From Pseudoxanthomonas helianthi (lineage in GTDB: Bacteria; Pseudomonadota; Gammaproteobacteria; Xanthomonadales; Xanthomonadaceae): a stretch of DNA of 64,000 bases. A program made the translations under genes and the position numbers. The stretch is taken from positions 349,072-413,071 of the forward strand of contig NZ_JAGKTC010000002.1 in NCBI RefSeq assembly GCF_017939625.1, given 5' to 3'. Below, piece by piece: positions 25,508 to 33,866 of the stretch (positions within the stretch are counted from its first letter, which is position 1; every line of letters begins with the position of its first letter). The notes under the pieces are model-generated. The model was given only the letters and a program-made list of their open reading frames with translations, was not told the origin of the DNA and ran no database searches.

Positions 25508-25810
25508 ATGACCGGTTTCGCCAGTTTCCGCGAGTTCTATCCGTTCTACCTGAGCGAGCACGCCAACCGCACGTCGCGGCGGCTGCATTTCGTCGGCAGT
25601 TGCGGCGTGCTGGCGTTGCTGGGACGGGCGCTGTGGAGCGGCAATGCCTGGTGGCTGCTCGCGGCTTTGTTCTGCGGCTACGGCTTCGCCTGGGTCGGGC
25701 ATTTCTTCTTCGAGAAGAACCGACCGGCCACGTTCAAGCACCCGTTCTATTCGTTCGCCGGGGACTGGGTGATGTTCAAGGACATCCTGACCGGCAAAAT
25801 CAGGTTCTGA
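25508..25810 (+). CDS. DUF962 / Mpo1-like membrane protein
   Basis: The 100-residue protein has two central membrane segments (about residues 30-45 and 48-66) and the family's conserved polar motifs FYLSEHANRTSRRLHFVG and WVGHFFFEKNRPATF, ending GDWVMF. Yeast Mpo1 of this family is an iron-dependent dioxygenase that alpha-oxidises 2-hydroxy fatty acids, using conserved His residues, and three matching His are present here. Enzymatic activity in bacteria is inference. The last 11 bases overlap the convergent DUF486 gene. Confidence 0.8.
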   Translation: MTGFASFREFYPFYLSEHANRTSRRLHFVGSCGVLALLGRALWSGNAWWLLAALFCGYGFAWVGHFFFEKNRPATFKHPFYSFAGDWVMFKDILTGKIRF

Positions 25811-26156
25811 CCGCAGCCGGTTCGTAGAACATCAGGAACGCCGCGCCGACGATCAGGGCGAACGCGGCGTAGTGGTTCCACTTCAGCGGCTGGCCGAGGA
25901 ACCACGCCGAAAAGCCGGCGAACACGACCAGGGTCAGGATTTCCTGGATCGTCTTCAGCTGCACCACCGAATAGGCCGAACTGCCGAGCCGGTTGGCCGG
26001 CACCATCAGCGAGTATTCGAAGAAGGCGATGCCCCAGCTGGCGAGAATCGCCAGCCACAGCGGCGATGCCTTGTACTTCAGGTGCCCGTACCAGGCGAAG
26101 GTCATGAAGATGTTCGAGCACAGCAGCAGGAGGAGGGGCAGCAGGCGGGCGGTCAT
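25800..26156 (-). CDS. DUF486 (DMT-superfamily) membrane protein
   Basis: The 118-residue protein has four predicted membrane helices (residues 5-22, 32-50, 66-87 and 95-112), the small-multidrug-resistance-like size of the drug/metabolite transporter superfamily. FAWYGHLK and SWGIAFFEYSLMVPANRLG are the DUF486 signature stretches. Substrate unknown. It is convergent with the DUF962 gene. Confidence 0.75.
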   Translation of the reverse strand: MTARLLPLLLLLCSNIFMTFAWYGHLKYKASPLWLAILASWGIAFFEYSLMVPANRLGSSAYSVVQLKTIQEILTLVVFAGFSAWFLGQPLKWNHYAAFALIVGAAFLMFYEPAAVRT

Positions 26157-26260
26157 GGGAGGAAACTGAATGGATTCCGGGCATGGTCGGGTTTTCCTTC
26201 ACGCCGCGTCAACTCGGGCTTGGTTAGCTTCACAAAGCTGAAGTGTCGTGGAGGAATGGA

Positions 26261-26962
26261 ATGCGCCATTCGCAGGAAACAGCCGGCCTGGTGCTGGTGG
26301 TCGAGGACAACCGGAATATCTCCGAGATGGTCGGCGAGTATCTGGAAGGCCGCGGTTTCGAGGTCGATTACGCCACCGACGGGCTGGACGGCTACCGCCT
26401 GGCGGTCGAGAACAGCTACGACGTGCTGGTGCTCGACCTGATGCTGCCGCGGCTGGACGGGCTGGAGGTCTGCCGGCGCCTGCGCAACGAGGCGCGCAAG
26501 TCGACGCCGGTGCTGATGCTCACCGCGCGCGACACCCTCGACGACAAGCTGACCGGCCTGGGCGCCGGCGCCGACGACTACCTGACCAAGCCGTTCGCGA
26601 TCCAGGAACTGGAAGCGCGCTTGCGCGCGCTGATCCGCCGCGAACGCCGCCAGGTGGGTGCGGAGGTGCTGCGCGTGGCCGACCTGTCGCTGGACCCGGT
26701 CAGCATGCGCGCCACCCGCGGCGGCGGCGAACTGGTGCTGTCGCCGATCGGGCTGCGCCTGCTGACCATCCTGATGCGCGAGTCGCCGCGGGTGGTGTCG
26801 CGGCAGGAGATCGAGCGCGAGATCTGGGGCAATGGCCTGCCAGATTCCGACACCCTGCGCAGCCACCTGTACAACCTGCGCAAGGTCATCGACAAACCGT
26901 TCGACAAGCCGTTGCTGCACACCGTGCAGAGCGCCGGCTACCGCATCGCCGACATCGGCTGA
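26261..26962 (+). CDS. OmpR-family response regulator
   Basis: The 233-residue protein has a receiver (acidic pair in VVEDN, phospho-Asp in LVLDLMLP, Lys in YLTKPF) and a C-terminal winged helix (VLSPIGLRLLTILM to HTVQSAGYRI). It is paired with the histidine kinase gene 53 bases downstream. The start is ATG 26261 because GAGG sits six bases upstream; a GTG at 26243 is less likely. The layout resembles the ColRS/VgrRS systems of pseudomonads and xanthomonads, but identity with them is not shown here. A short inverted repeat CTTCA-N6-TGAAG lies just upstream (26229-26244) and could be an operator. Confidence 0.88.
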   Translation: MRHSQETAGLVLVVEDNRNISEMVGEYLEGRGFEVDYATDGLDGYRLAVENSYDVLVLDLMLPRLDGLEVCRRLRNEARKSTPVLMLTARDTLDDKLTGLGAGADDYLTKPFAIQELEARLRALIRRERRQVGAEVLRVADLSLDPVSMRATRGGGELVLSPIGLRLLTILMRESPRVVSRQEIEREIWGNGLPDSDTLRSHLYNLRKVIDKPFDKPLLHTVQSAGYRIADIG

Positions 26963-27015
26963 CCGGCGCGCGCGCAGCGACGGCATAATCGCGTTCCCGC
27001 TGCGCCGGAGTCGCC

Positions 27016-28284
27016 ATGCCGCAAGGCCTTTCCCGCAAGATCCGCATCGCCTTCATCCTGCAGGCGGTGATGATCAGTCTGGCGATCGTGCTGAGCGTGT
27101 ACCTGATCTCGGCGGTGGTGAAGCAGAGCCTGGTCAACACCGCGCTGCAGGAGGAAGCCGACCATTACTGGTCGCTGTACGAAGCCTCCGAGGCGCAGCC
27201 GCCGCCGAACACCTACAGCCTGCGCGGCTACCTGGTGCTGCGCGGCCGTTCCAACCTGCTGCTGCCGGAGAACCTGCGCACGCTGGCGCCGGGTTTCCAC
27301 GAGTTGAAGGCCGACGACATGCTGGTGCTGGTCGACGAGCGCGCGCCCGGCCGGTTGTACCTGGTGTTCCTGCGCTCGCAGGCGGAACGGCTGGCGTTCT
27401 GGTTCGGCACGGTGCCGGTGGTGACCGCGCTGGTCGCGATCTACGTGGTGTCGTGGCTGACCTATCGCGCGTCCAAGCGACTGGTGTCCCCGGTCAGCTG
27501 GCTGGCGCGGCAGGTCGCGCATTGGGATCCGCGCCGGCCCGACACCAACGCGCTGGCGCCGGACCGGTTGCCCCTCGAGGTGCAGGGCGAGACCCGCCAG
27601 CTGGCCGCGGCGCTGCACCGGCTCGGCGAGCGGGTCAGCGCGCACATCGCCCGCGAACGCAATTTCACCCGCGATGCCAGCCATGAGCTGCGCACGCCGC
27701 TGACCGTGATCCGCATGGCCAGCGACATGGCCCTGAACGAGGACAGCACGCCGCGGGTGTCGCGCGCGCTGCATCGCATCCAGCGCGCGGGGCGCGACAT
27801 GGAAGCGGTGATCGACGCGTTCCTGATCCTGGCCCGCGAAGCCGAAGTGGAACCGCAGAGCGAGGAGTTCGACCTGGCCGACCTGGTCGAATACGAGACC
27901 GAGAACGCCCGTCCGTTGCTGCTGGGCAAGCCGGTGGAACTGGAAGTCGACATCCAGGCCCACCCGCGCCTGCTCGCGCCGCCGCGGGTGATGCACGTGC
28001 TGGTCGGCAACCTGCTGCGCAACGCTTGCAGCTATACCGACCACGGCCGCATCGAGGTGATCGTCGAAACCGACTGCGTACGCGTGCGCGATACCGGCAT
28101 CGGCATGAGCGAGGAGTCGCAGCAGCGCGCATTCGAACCGTTCTTCCGCGCCGACGAATCGCGTCCCCATGGCACCGGCCTGGGCCTGTCCATCGTCAGT
28201 CGCCTGTGCGAGCGCTTCGGCTGGAAGGTTTCACTGGAAAGCGAATTGGGGAAAGGCACCACGGCGACGATCCATTTCGCCTAG
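27016..28284 (+). CDS. Sensor histidine kinase of the adjacent response regulator
   Basis: The 422-residue membrane kinase has helices near 11-34 and 133-155 flanking a periplasmic domain of about 100 residues. That domain contains Glu56-x-x-Glu59 (YEASEA); ExxE motifs bind Fe(III) or Zn(II) in ColS/VgrS-type kinases, so metal sensing is a reasonable inference. HAMP-like linker follows. The DHp box is DASHELRTPL with phospho-His223; the ATP-binding domain has NLLRNA (N box), RDTGIGM (G1) and GTGLGLS (G2). The TAG stop falls in a CCTAGGAGCGC sequence that resembles a REP head. Confidence 0.9.
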   Translation: MPQGLSRKIRIAFILQAVMISLAIVLSVYLISAVVKQSLVNTALQEEADHYWSLYEASEAQPPPNTYSLRGYLVLRGRSNLLLPENLRTLAPGFHELKADDMLVLVDERAPGRLYLVFLRSQAERLAFWFGTVPVVTALVAIYVVSWLTYRASKRLVSPVSWLARQVAHWDPRRPDTNALAPDRLPLEVQGETRQLAAALHRLGERVSAHIARERNFTRDASHELRTPLTVIRMASDMALNEDSTPRVSRALHRIQRAGRDMEAVIDAFLILAREAEVEPQSEEFDLADLVEYETENARPLLLGKPVELEVDIQAHPRLLAPPRVMHVLVGNLLRNACSYTDHGRIEVIVETDCVRVRDTGIGMSEESQQRAFEPFFRADESRPHGTGLGLSIVSRLCERFGWKVSLESELGKGTTATIHFA

Positions 28285-28294
28285 GAGCGCTGTG

Positions 28295-28319
28295 GTGGGA
28301 GCGGCCTTGGCCGCGAATG
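28295..28319 (+). repeat. REP element downstream of the sensor kinase
   Basis: GTGGGAGCGGCC-TT-GGCCGCGAATG is one unit of the dispersed palindrome family described at 54731-54800. It is a single unit here, with GGCC arms, in the 172-base gap between the kinase and the exporter genes. Confidence 0.65.
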
Positions 28320-28456
28320 CTCTTGCTCTTCCAGCGGGAAAGGCATTCAAGGTCACCCCCAAGTGGGCACGGGAACCCCGCTGTTCCCGGCGCTGTCAAC
28401 GGGATCGGCCGCCGTGCGTTAATGGCGGCGATCCATCCCTTCTTCCTGTCCACTCC

Positions 28457-29995
28457 ATGAGCCAAACCGCCCGTTCCACCCCGCGTGCCCGCAACAAACT
28501 GGCGACCCGCGCGGTCGTCGCCGTCCTCGCGCTGCTCGTGCTGGCCGGCGGCTGGTGGTGGTGGAAGGGCCGCGAGGCCAAGGCCGAAGCCAGCGCCTGG
28601 CGTACCGCCACCGTCGAGCGTGGCGACATCCGCGTGGCGATCTCCTCGACCGGCACGCTCAGCGCCACCTCCACGGTGACCGTGGGCAGCCAGATTTCCG
28701 GCCAGGTCACCGACGTGCTGGTCGATTTCAACAGCCGCGTGAAGAAGGGCGACGTGCTGGCGCGCATCGACCCCAGCACCTACGAAGCGCAGATCGCCCA
28801 GGGCAACGCGCAGATCGCCGCCGCGCGCGCGTCGCTGGCCCAGGCCCAGGCCACGCTGAAGAACGCCGAACTGGATTACCAGCGCAAGGCCAGCCTCGGC
28901 CAGCAGAAGCTGGTCGCGCAGAGCGATGTGGACCTGGCCCGCGCCGCCCGCGACCAGGCCCGCGCCCAGCTCAACTCGGCACAGGCGTCGATCCAGCAGC
29001 AGACCGCTTCGACCCAGACCACCCGGGTCAACCTGGGCCGCACGGTGATCCGTTCGCCGGTCGATGGCGTGGTCCTGACCCGCAGCATCGAGCCGGGCCA
29101 GACCGTCGCGGCCAGCCTGCAGGCGCCGGAGCTGTTCACCATCGCCGAGGACCTGGCGAAGATGAAGATCGAACTGGCCGTCGATGAAGCCGACATCGGT
29201 CAGGTCAAGGTCGGGCAGAAGGTGACGTTCACCGTAGATGCCTTCGCCGATCGCCAGTTCAAGGGCGTGGTCGACCAGGTGCGGCTCTCGGCGACGACCA
29301 CCAACAACGTGGTCACCTATCCGGTCGTGGTCAGCGTCGACAACAGCGACGGCACGCTGCTGCCGGGCCTGACCGTCAACGCCGAAATCGCGGTCAGCGA
29401 ACGCAACAAGGTGTTGAAGCTGTCGAACGCCGCGCTGCGCTTCAAGCCGGCCGAGGGCTCGGCGCTGGCCCAGGCGGTACCCGAGCGGCCGTCGGGCGGC
29501 GGTGGCGGCAGCGGCATCATCGACGATCTGACCCGCACCGCGACGACGATGAAGCTCGATGCGCAGCAGCAGGCCGCGTTCGACGGCGCGGTCGCCGCGG
29601 TCAAGCAGCGTCAGGAAGCGCGCCGCGCGCAGGCGCAGCAGGGCGGCAACAGCATGTTCGGCGGTCCCGGCCCGGGCGGCCCGCGCATGGTGACGATGAG
29701 CCCGGCCAACGCCAGCGCGATGCAGGCGCAGATGCGCCAGCGCATGACCGAACGCTTCCAGCAGGACTTCGGCGCGTTCCGCAACACCCTGGACGACGCG
29801 CAGAAGGCGACCTGGGACGCCGCACTGGGCGCGTTGCTCAACGCCAAGCGCAGCACCGTGTACAAGCTGGTCGACGGCAAGCCGCAACCGGTGATGGTGC
29901 GGCTGGGCGCCAGCGACGGCAGCAGCACCGAGATTTCCGGCGGGGGCGTCGCCGAGGGCGACAAGATCGTCACCGGCGAGAAGGCGGCCGAATGA
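28457..29995 (+). CDS. MacA-type periplasmic adaptor with an extra helical insertion
   Basis: The 512-residue membrane-fusion protein bridges an ABC permease to an outer-membrane channel. It has an N-terminal anchor (about 17-36), a barrel-sandwich half (GQVTDVLVDFNSRVKKGDVLARID), a coiled-coil hairpin of Gln/Ala-rich helices (about 108-190), the second lipoyl half (VIRSPVDGVVLTRSIEPGQTV) and a beta-barrel. Between the barrel and the last domain an insertion of about 135 residues (roughly 330-465) carries two LTxxQ-like helices (LDAQQQ, LDDAQK) and a Met/Gly-rich loop. It is translationally coupled to the ATPase by ATGA. ATG 28457 is chosen because the anchor follows directly. Confidence 0.88.
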   Translation: MSQTARSTPRARNKLATRAVVAVLALLVLAGGWWWWKGREAKAEASAWRTATVERGDIRVAISSTGTLSATSTVTVGSQISGQVTDVLVDFNSRVKKGDVLARIDPSTYEAQIAQGNAQIAAARASLAQAQATLKNAELDYQRKASLGQQKLVAQSDVDLARAARDQARAQLNSAQASIQQQTASTQTTRVNLGRTVIRSPVDGVVLTRSIEPGQTVAASLQAPELFTIAEDLAKMKIELAVDEADIGQVKVGQKVTFTVDAFADRQFKGVVDQVRLSATTTNNVVTYPVVVSVDNSDGTLLPGLTVNAEIAVSERNKVLKLSNAALRFKPAEGSALAQAVPERPSGGGGGSGIIDDLTRTATTMKLDAQQQAAFDGAVAAVKQRQEARRAQAQQGGNSMFGGPGPGGPRMVTMSPANASAMQAQMRQRMTERFQQDFGAFRNTLDDAQKATWDAALGALLNAKRSTVYKLVDGKPQPVMVRLGASDGSSTEISGGGVAEGDKIVTGEKAAE

Positions 29996-30717
29996 GCGCG
30001 GTCGCCGGAGCGGCGCATGCGGAAGCAGCGACGCCGGTCATCGATATCCGCAAGCTGGGCAAGGTCTACTCGCCCGGCAGCGAGGCCGAAGTCGTCGCCC
30101 TGAAGGGCGTCGACATGCGCGTTTTCCGCGGCGAGTTCGTCGCGATCATGGGGCCGTCCGGCTCCGGCAAGTCGACGCTGATGAACCTGATCGGCTGCCT
30201 CGACACGCCCACGTCCGGCAGCTATCACTGCGACGGCGTCGATGTGTCGACGCTGGATGCCGAGGAACTGGCGCAATTGCGGCTGGACAAGATCGGCTTC
30301 GTGTTCCAGGGCTTCAACCTGCTGCCGCGGATGAACGCATTGGAGAACGTGGCCATGCCGCTGGGCTACGCGCGGGTGCCGCCGCACGAACGCGCGCAAC
30401 GGGCCCAGGAAGCCCTGGCCGCGGTCGGCTTGGCCGAACGCGCCAACCATCGCCCCAGCGAACTGTCCGGCGGCCAGCAGCAGCGTGTGGCGATCGCCCG
30501 CGCGCTGATCAACCGTCCGCCGTTGTTGCTGGCCGACGAACCGACCGGCGCGCTGGACAGCAAGACCGGCGAGGAAATCCTCGCCCTGTTCAAGCGCCTG
30601 CGCGACGAAGACCACACGGTCGTCCTGATCACCCACGATGCCGACGTCGCCGCGCACGCCGACCGGACCCTGGTGATGCGCGACGGCGAACTGCACGAAC
30701 AGGAGCGGGGCACATGA
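29992..30717 (+). CDS. ABC transporter ATPase, MacB/LolD type
   Basis: The 241-residue nucleotide-binding subunit of the MacB-type exporter has Walker A GPSGSGKST at 54-62, signature LSGGQQQR, Walker B LLLADEPTG and the switch His in VLITHD. In E. coli MacB the ATPase and permease are fused; here they are separate genes, a frequent arrangement for the FtsX/MacB superfamily. It overlaps both neighbours by ATGA, so the stoichiometry of the three proteins is probably kept by coupled translation. Confidence 0.92.
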   Translation: MSAVAGAAHAEAATPVIDIRKLGKVYSPGSEAEVVALKGVDMRVFRGEFVAIMGPSGSGKSTLMNLIGCLDTPTSGSYHCDGVDVSTLDAEELAQLRLDKIGFVFQGFNLLPRMNALENVAMPLGYARVPPHERAQRAQEALAAVGLAERANHRPSELSGGQQQRVAIARALINRPPLLLADEPTGALDSKTGEEILALFKRLRDEDHTVVLITHDADVAAHADRTLVMRDGELHEQERGT

Positions 30718-31949
30718 ACTTCTCCGATATCCTGCGCACCGCCGTGTTCGCCCTGCGCGGCAACTGGATGCGCAGCGCGCTGACTTCGCTGGGCGTGATC
30801 ATCGGCATCGCCGCGGTGATCGTGATGGTCTCGGTGGGCCAGGGCACCCAGCGCGAGATCGACAAGCTGGTATCCGGGCTGGGCTCGCAGCGCCTCGACG
30901 TCAATCCCGGCGCCGGCCGCGGCGCCGGCGGCGTGCGCATGAGCGGCAGCAGCTTCTTCACCCTGACCGAAGGCGACGCCGAGGCGATCCGCAGCGAAAT
31001 CCCGGAAGTGCAGTACGTCGCCGGCGCCGTGCGCGGCAACACCCAGGTCGTCTACGCAGAGAACAATGCCTCGACCAGTTGGCAGGGCGTGCAGCCGGAC
31101 TACTTCGACATCAACGGCTGGACCATCGCCAATGGCGAAGGTTTCGACGCGCAGGACTATTCCAGCGCGGACAAGGTGGTGCTGCTCGGCGACACGGTGC
31201 GGCGCACCCTGTTCGGCGACGATACCGGCATCGGCCAGACGGTGCGCCTGGGCCGGGTGCCGTTCACCGTGGTCGGCACGCTGGCGCCGAAAGGCCAGGG
31301 CGGTTTCGGCCAGGACCAGGACGACGTGATCATGGTGCCGCTGGAAACCGGGCGCCGCCGCCTGCTCGGCGCGATGGGCCTGCCGACCGGCGCGGTGATG
31401 CAGATCGCGCTGACCGTGGCCGACGCCAAGGACCTCAACTACGTGCAGGGCGAAGTCGAGGCGCTGCTGCGCCAGCGCCACAAGATCGATCCGGGCAAGG
31501 ACGACGACTTCAACGTGCGCAACATCAGCGAAGTGGTGAAGACCCGCACCGCGACCACCGACCTGATGTCGAAACTGCTCGGCGCGGTGGCGACCATCTG
31601 CCTGGTGATCGGCGGCATCGGCATCATGAACATCATGCTGGTGTCGGTGACCGAGCGCATCCGCGAGATCGGCTTGCGCCTGGCGGTGGGCGCGGGCCCC
31701 AGCGACGTGCGCCGGCAGTTCCTCGCCGAAGCAATGCTGATCTCGCTGATCGGCGGGGTCATCGGCATCGCCATCGGCGTGGTCGGCGCGTTGCTGGTCG
31801 GCCATTTCAGCGACCTGCCGGTGGCGTTGAACGGCAAGGTGGTGATGCTGGCCGCGGCCTTCTCCATCGCCACCGGGCTGTTTTTCGGCTATTACCCGGC
31901 GCGCAAGGCTTCGCAACTCGATCCGATCGAGGCACTGAGGCAGCAGTAG
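30714..31949 (+). CDS. ABC transporter permease, MacB/FtsX type
   Basis: The 411-residue permease has the MacB topology: a first helix (about residues 20-44), a large periplasmic domain (45-285) and three C-terminal helices (about 290-400) with the family motif MNIMLVSVTERIREIGLR. These pumps work by mechanotransmission, pushing periplasmic substrates through MacA and a TolC-type channel. No TolC gene is in the window. The preceding two-component system may control it, which is inference from adjacency. Confidence 0.9.
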   Translation: MNFSDILRTAVFALRGNWMRSALTSLGVIIGIAAVIVMVSVGQGTQREIDKLVSGLGSQRLDVNPGAGRGAGGVRMSGSSFFTLTEGDAEAIRSEIPEVQYVAGAVRGNTQVVYAENNASTSWQGVQPDYFDINGWTIANGEGFDAQDYSSADKVVLLGDTVRRTLFGDDTGIGQTVRLGRVPFTVVGTLAPKGQGGFGQDQDDVIMVPLETGRRRLLGAMGLPTGAVMQIALTVADAKDLNYVQGEVEALLRQRHKIDPGKDDDFNVRNISEVVKTRTATTDLMSKLLGAVATICLVIGGIGIMNIMLVSVTERIREIGLRLAVGAGPSDVRRQFLAEAMLISLIGGVIGIAIGVVGALLVGHFSDLPVALNGKVVMLAAAFSIATGLFFGYYPARKASQLDPIEALRQQ

Positions 31950-31956
31950 CGCTTTC

Positions 31957-32091
31957 CCTTCTCCCTCCGGGAGAAGGTGCCCGAAGGGCGGATGCGGGCG
32001 GGAGAGTGACGGCGATGGGAGCATTCCGTAAGCATGGGTCGCTCCCGCCCTCATCCGGGGCTTCGCGCCACCTTCTCCCGATGGGAGAAGG
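31957..32091. repeat. Pair of facing palindromes after the exporter operon
   Basis: CCTTCTCCC-TCC-GGGAGAAGG at 31957-31977 and CCTTCTCCC-GAT-GGGAGAAGG at 32071-32091 face each other, each extended by GTGCCCGAAGGGCGGATG-like sequence or its degenerate complement. They are the same family as 22489-22696. They fill the gap between the exporter permease and the peptidase gene and may terminate the former. Confidence 0.7.
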
Positions 32092-32136
32092 GTAAAAGCG
32101 GTATCCTTCGCGCTTCGATTACCGGCTCTTTCCTAG

Positions 32137-33075
32137 ATGACTTCTTCCCCCTTTGCTCTCGCCATCCACGGCGGCGCGGGCGTGATCGAGCGCGAACGGC
32201 TGAGTGCCGAAGAGGAGGCCGCGATTCGCGCCGACCTGGATCGTGCGCTCGAGGCGGGTTACAGGGTGTTGCGCGATGGCGGCAGCGCACTGGACGCGGC
32301 GCAGGCGGCGGTGGTCGCGCTGGAGGAATCGCCGCGCTTCAACGCCGGCAAGGGCGCGGTGTTCGATGCCGAAGGCCGGCACGAACTGGACGCTTCGCTG
32401 ATGGATGGCCGGACCCGGCGCGCTGGCGCGGTGGCCGGCGTGGCCACGATCCGCAACCCGATCAAGCTGGCGCGCGAAGTGATGGAGCACTCGCCGCACG
32501 TGATGCTGATCGGTGCGGGCGCCGAGAACTTCGCCGATACCCGGCCCGGCATCGAGCGCGTGCCCAACGACTGGTTCGATACCGACGCTCGCCATGCGCA
32601 ACTGCTGGAGACGCAGGCCCGCGAGCGCGCGGAAGCCGATGCCGCGAACCTGAAAGGCAAGTATTTCGGCACCGTCGGTGCGGTCGCGCTGGACATGCAC
32701 GGCCATCTCGCCGCGGCGACTTCGACCGGCGGCATGACCAACAAGAAATGGGGCCGGGTCGGCGATTCGCCGTTGATCGGCTGCGGCACCTGGGCCGACG
32801 CGCATTGCGCGGTGTCTGGCACGGGCTGGGGCGAGTTCTTCATCCGCAACGCGGTCGCGCACGATATCGCCGCACGCATCGCCTACGGTGGTGCATCGCT
32901 GCAGGAAGCGGCCGACGCGGTGATCCTGCGGGTCGTGCCGGAGTCCGGTGGCGACGGCGGCGCCATCGCCATCGACGCGCAGGGCAACATCGCCCTGCCG
33001 TTCAATACCTCGGGCATGTACCGCGGCTGGATCGCCACCGACGGCAGCCGCGGCACGGCGATTTTTTCGAGTTGA
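32137..33075 (+). CDS. iaaA: Isoaspartyl peptidase / L-asparaginase (Ntn hydrolase)
   Basis: It removes isoaspartyl residues from damaged peptides and hydrolyses asparagine. It is made as a 312-residue precursor that cleaves itself before Thr179 (in YFGTVGAV), the same numbering as the E. coli enzyme. Other family parts are IHGGAG near the N terminus, FNAGKGAVF and the C-terminal CGTWAD, SGTGWGE and YGG stretches. No signal peptide is seen, so a cytoplasmic location is likely. Confidence 0.92.
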   Translation: MTSSPFALAIHGGAGVIERERLSAEEEAAIRADLDRALEAGYRVLRDGGSALDAAQAAVVALEESPRFNAGKGAVFDAEGRHELDASLMDGRTRRAGAVAGVATIRNPIKLAREVMEHSPHVMLIGAGAENFADTRPGIERVPNDWFDTDARHAQLLETQARERAEADAANLKGKYFGTVGAVALDMHGHLAAATSTGGMTNKKWGRVGDSPLIGCGTWADAHCAVSGTGWGEFFIRNAVAHDIAARIAYGGASLQEAADAVILRVVPESGGDGGAIAIDAQGNIALPFNTSGMYRGWIATDGSRGTAIFSS

Positions 33076-33091
33076 TGCGCAGGGCCAGGCG

Positions 33092-33796
33092 CTAGGGTTT
33101 TCCTACTTGCTGCATTGGGCCGACCTGGACCCGATCTTTCCAGCCTTCGAAGTACGGCTCCGCCAGTTGATTCAGCGCTTTGACGGACTGTTCCGCGGGC
33201 GGACACTGCGCGTTGCCGTCGCTGTCTCTGACAAAGGCAGTAATCCCGACTAGGCATATCCCCGGGTTAAATACTGGGTTGCCGGCCAGGGCGCGGACCT
33301 CGCGATTGAACCGGCGCTCGGCTCGCCTGGCGGCAACGTCGTCTCGATAGTGCTGCAAAAGGCCCGCATATAAAATATTGCCTTGCTGGCGCTCGTCGGT
33401 CGAAGCGACTGCATAGGCGCCTTTCAGCACGCCCAGATATGTCGGGTTCCCGCGTTCAGCGGCCAACCCCAGCCATGCAAGTCCCGCGGGCCGGTTTTTT
33501 GCAAGGCCGTCGCCATTGAAATAGGCAATACCCAGCAGGTGCTGCGCGGGTTTGCTTCCCCAGCCGGCGGCAAGCAGCAGCAATTCTTCGGCTCCTTTGT
33601 AGTTTCCCCTACCCCACATCTTGCGGGCCACGCAATAGTTGAAATCGCCGGGCAGGAACTGATACGTCGCTCCGTTGCATTCTTCATTAGCCAAAAGCTT
33701 GCCGGCGTTGGAGGACGGCGATTGCGCGTATGAGTCGATATTCGCCACTCCCGCAGTAAGCAGCAAGAATGGAATAAGATGACTTTTCCTATTCAT
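33092..33796 (-). CDS. Secreted Sel1/TPR-like hypothetical protein
   Basis: The 234-residue precursor has a signal peptide ending near SYAQ. One clear Sel1-like repeat is seen (AQHLLGIAYFNGDGLAKNRPAG, then AWLGLAAERGNP), with flanking helical repeats. A Cys-bearing C-terminal part follows (GICLVG, NAQCPP). Function unknown; Sel1 proteins usually bind partners. Base composition is distinctly lower in GC than its neighbours, with many A/T third positions, which suggests recent acquisition. AGGAGA before the ATG at 33796 sets the start. It is convergent with iaaA across 16 bases. Confidence 0.7.
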   Translation of the reverse strand: MNRKSHLIPFLLLTAGVANIDSYAQSPSSNAGKLLANEECNGATYQFLPGDFNYCVARKMWGRGNYKGAEELLLLAAGWGSKPAQHLLGIAYFNGDGLAKNRPAGLAWLGLAAERGNPTYLGVLKGAYAVASTDERQQGNILYAGLLQHYRDDVAARRAERRFNREVRALAGNPVFNPGICLVGITAFVRDSDGNAQCPPAEQSVKALNQLAEPYFEGWKDRVQVGPMQQVGKP

Positions 33797-33866
33797 AACG
33801 TCTCCTGAACATGCAGCGGATCGACTTGGGGAAATTCTTTGGCCCTGAAATCGTGTCCGGTACGGT

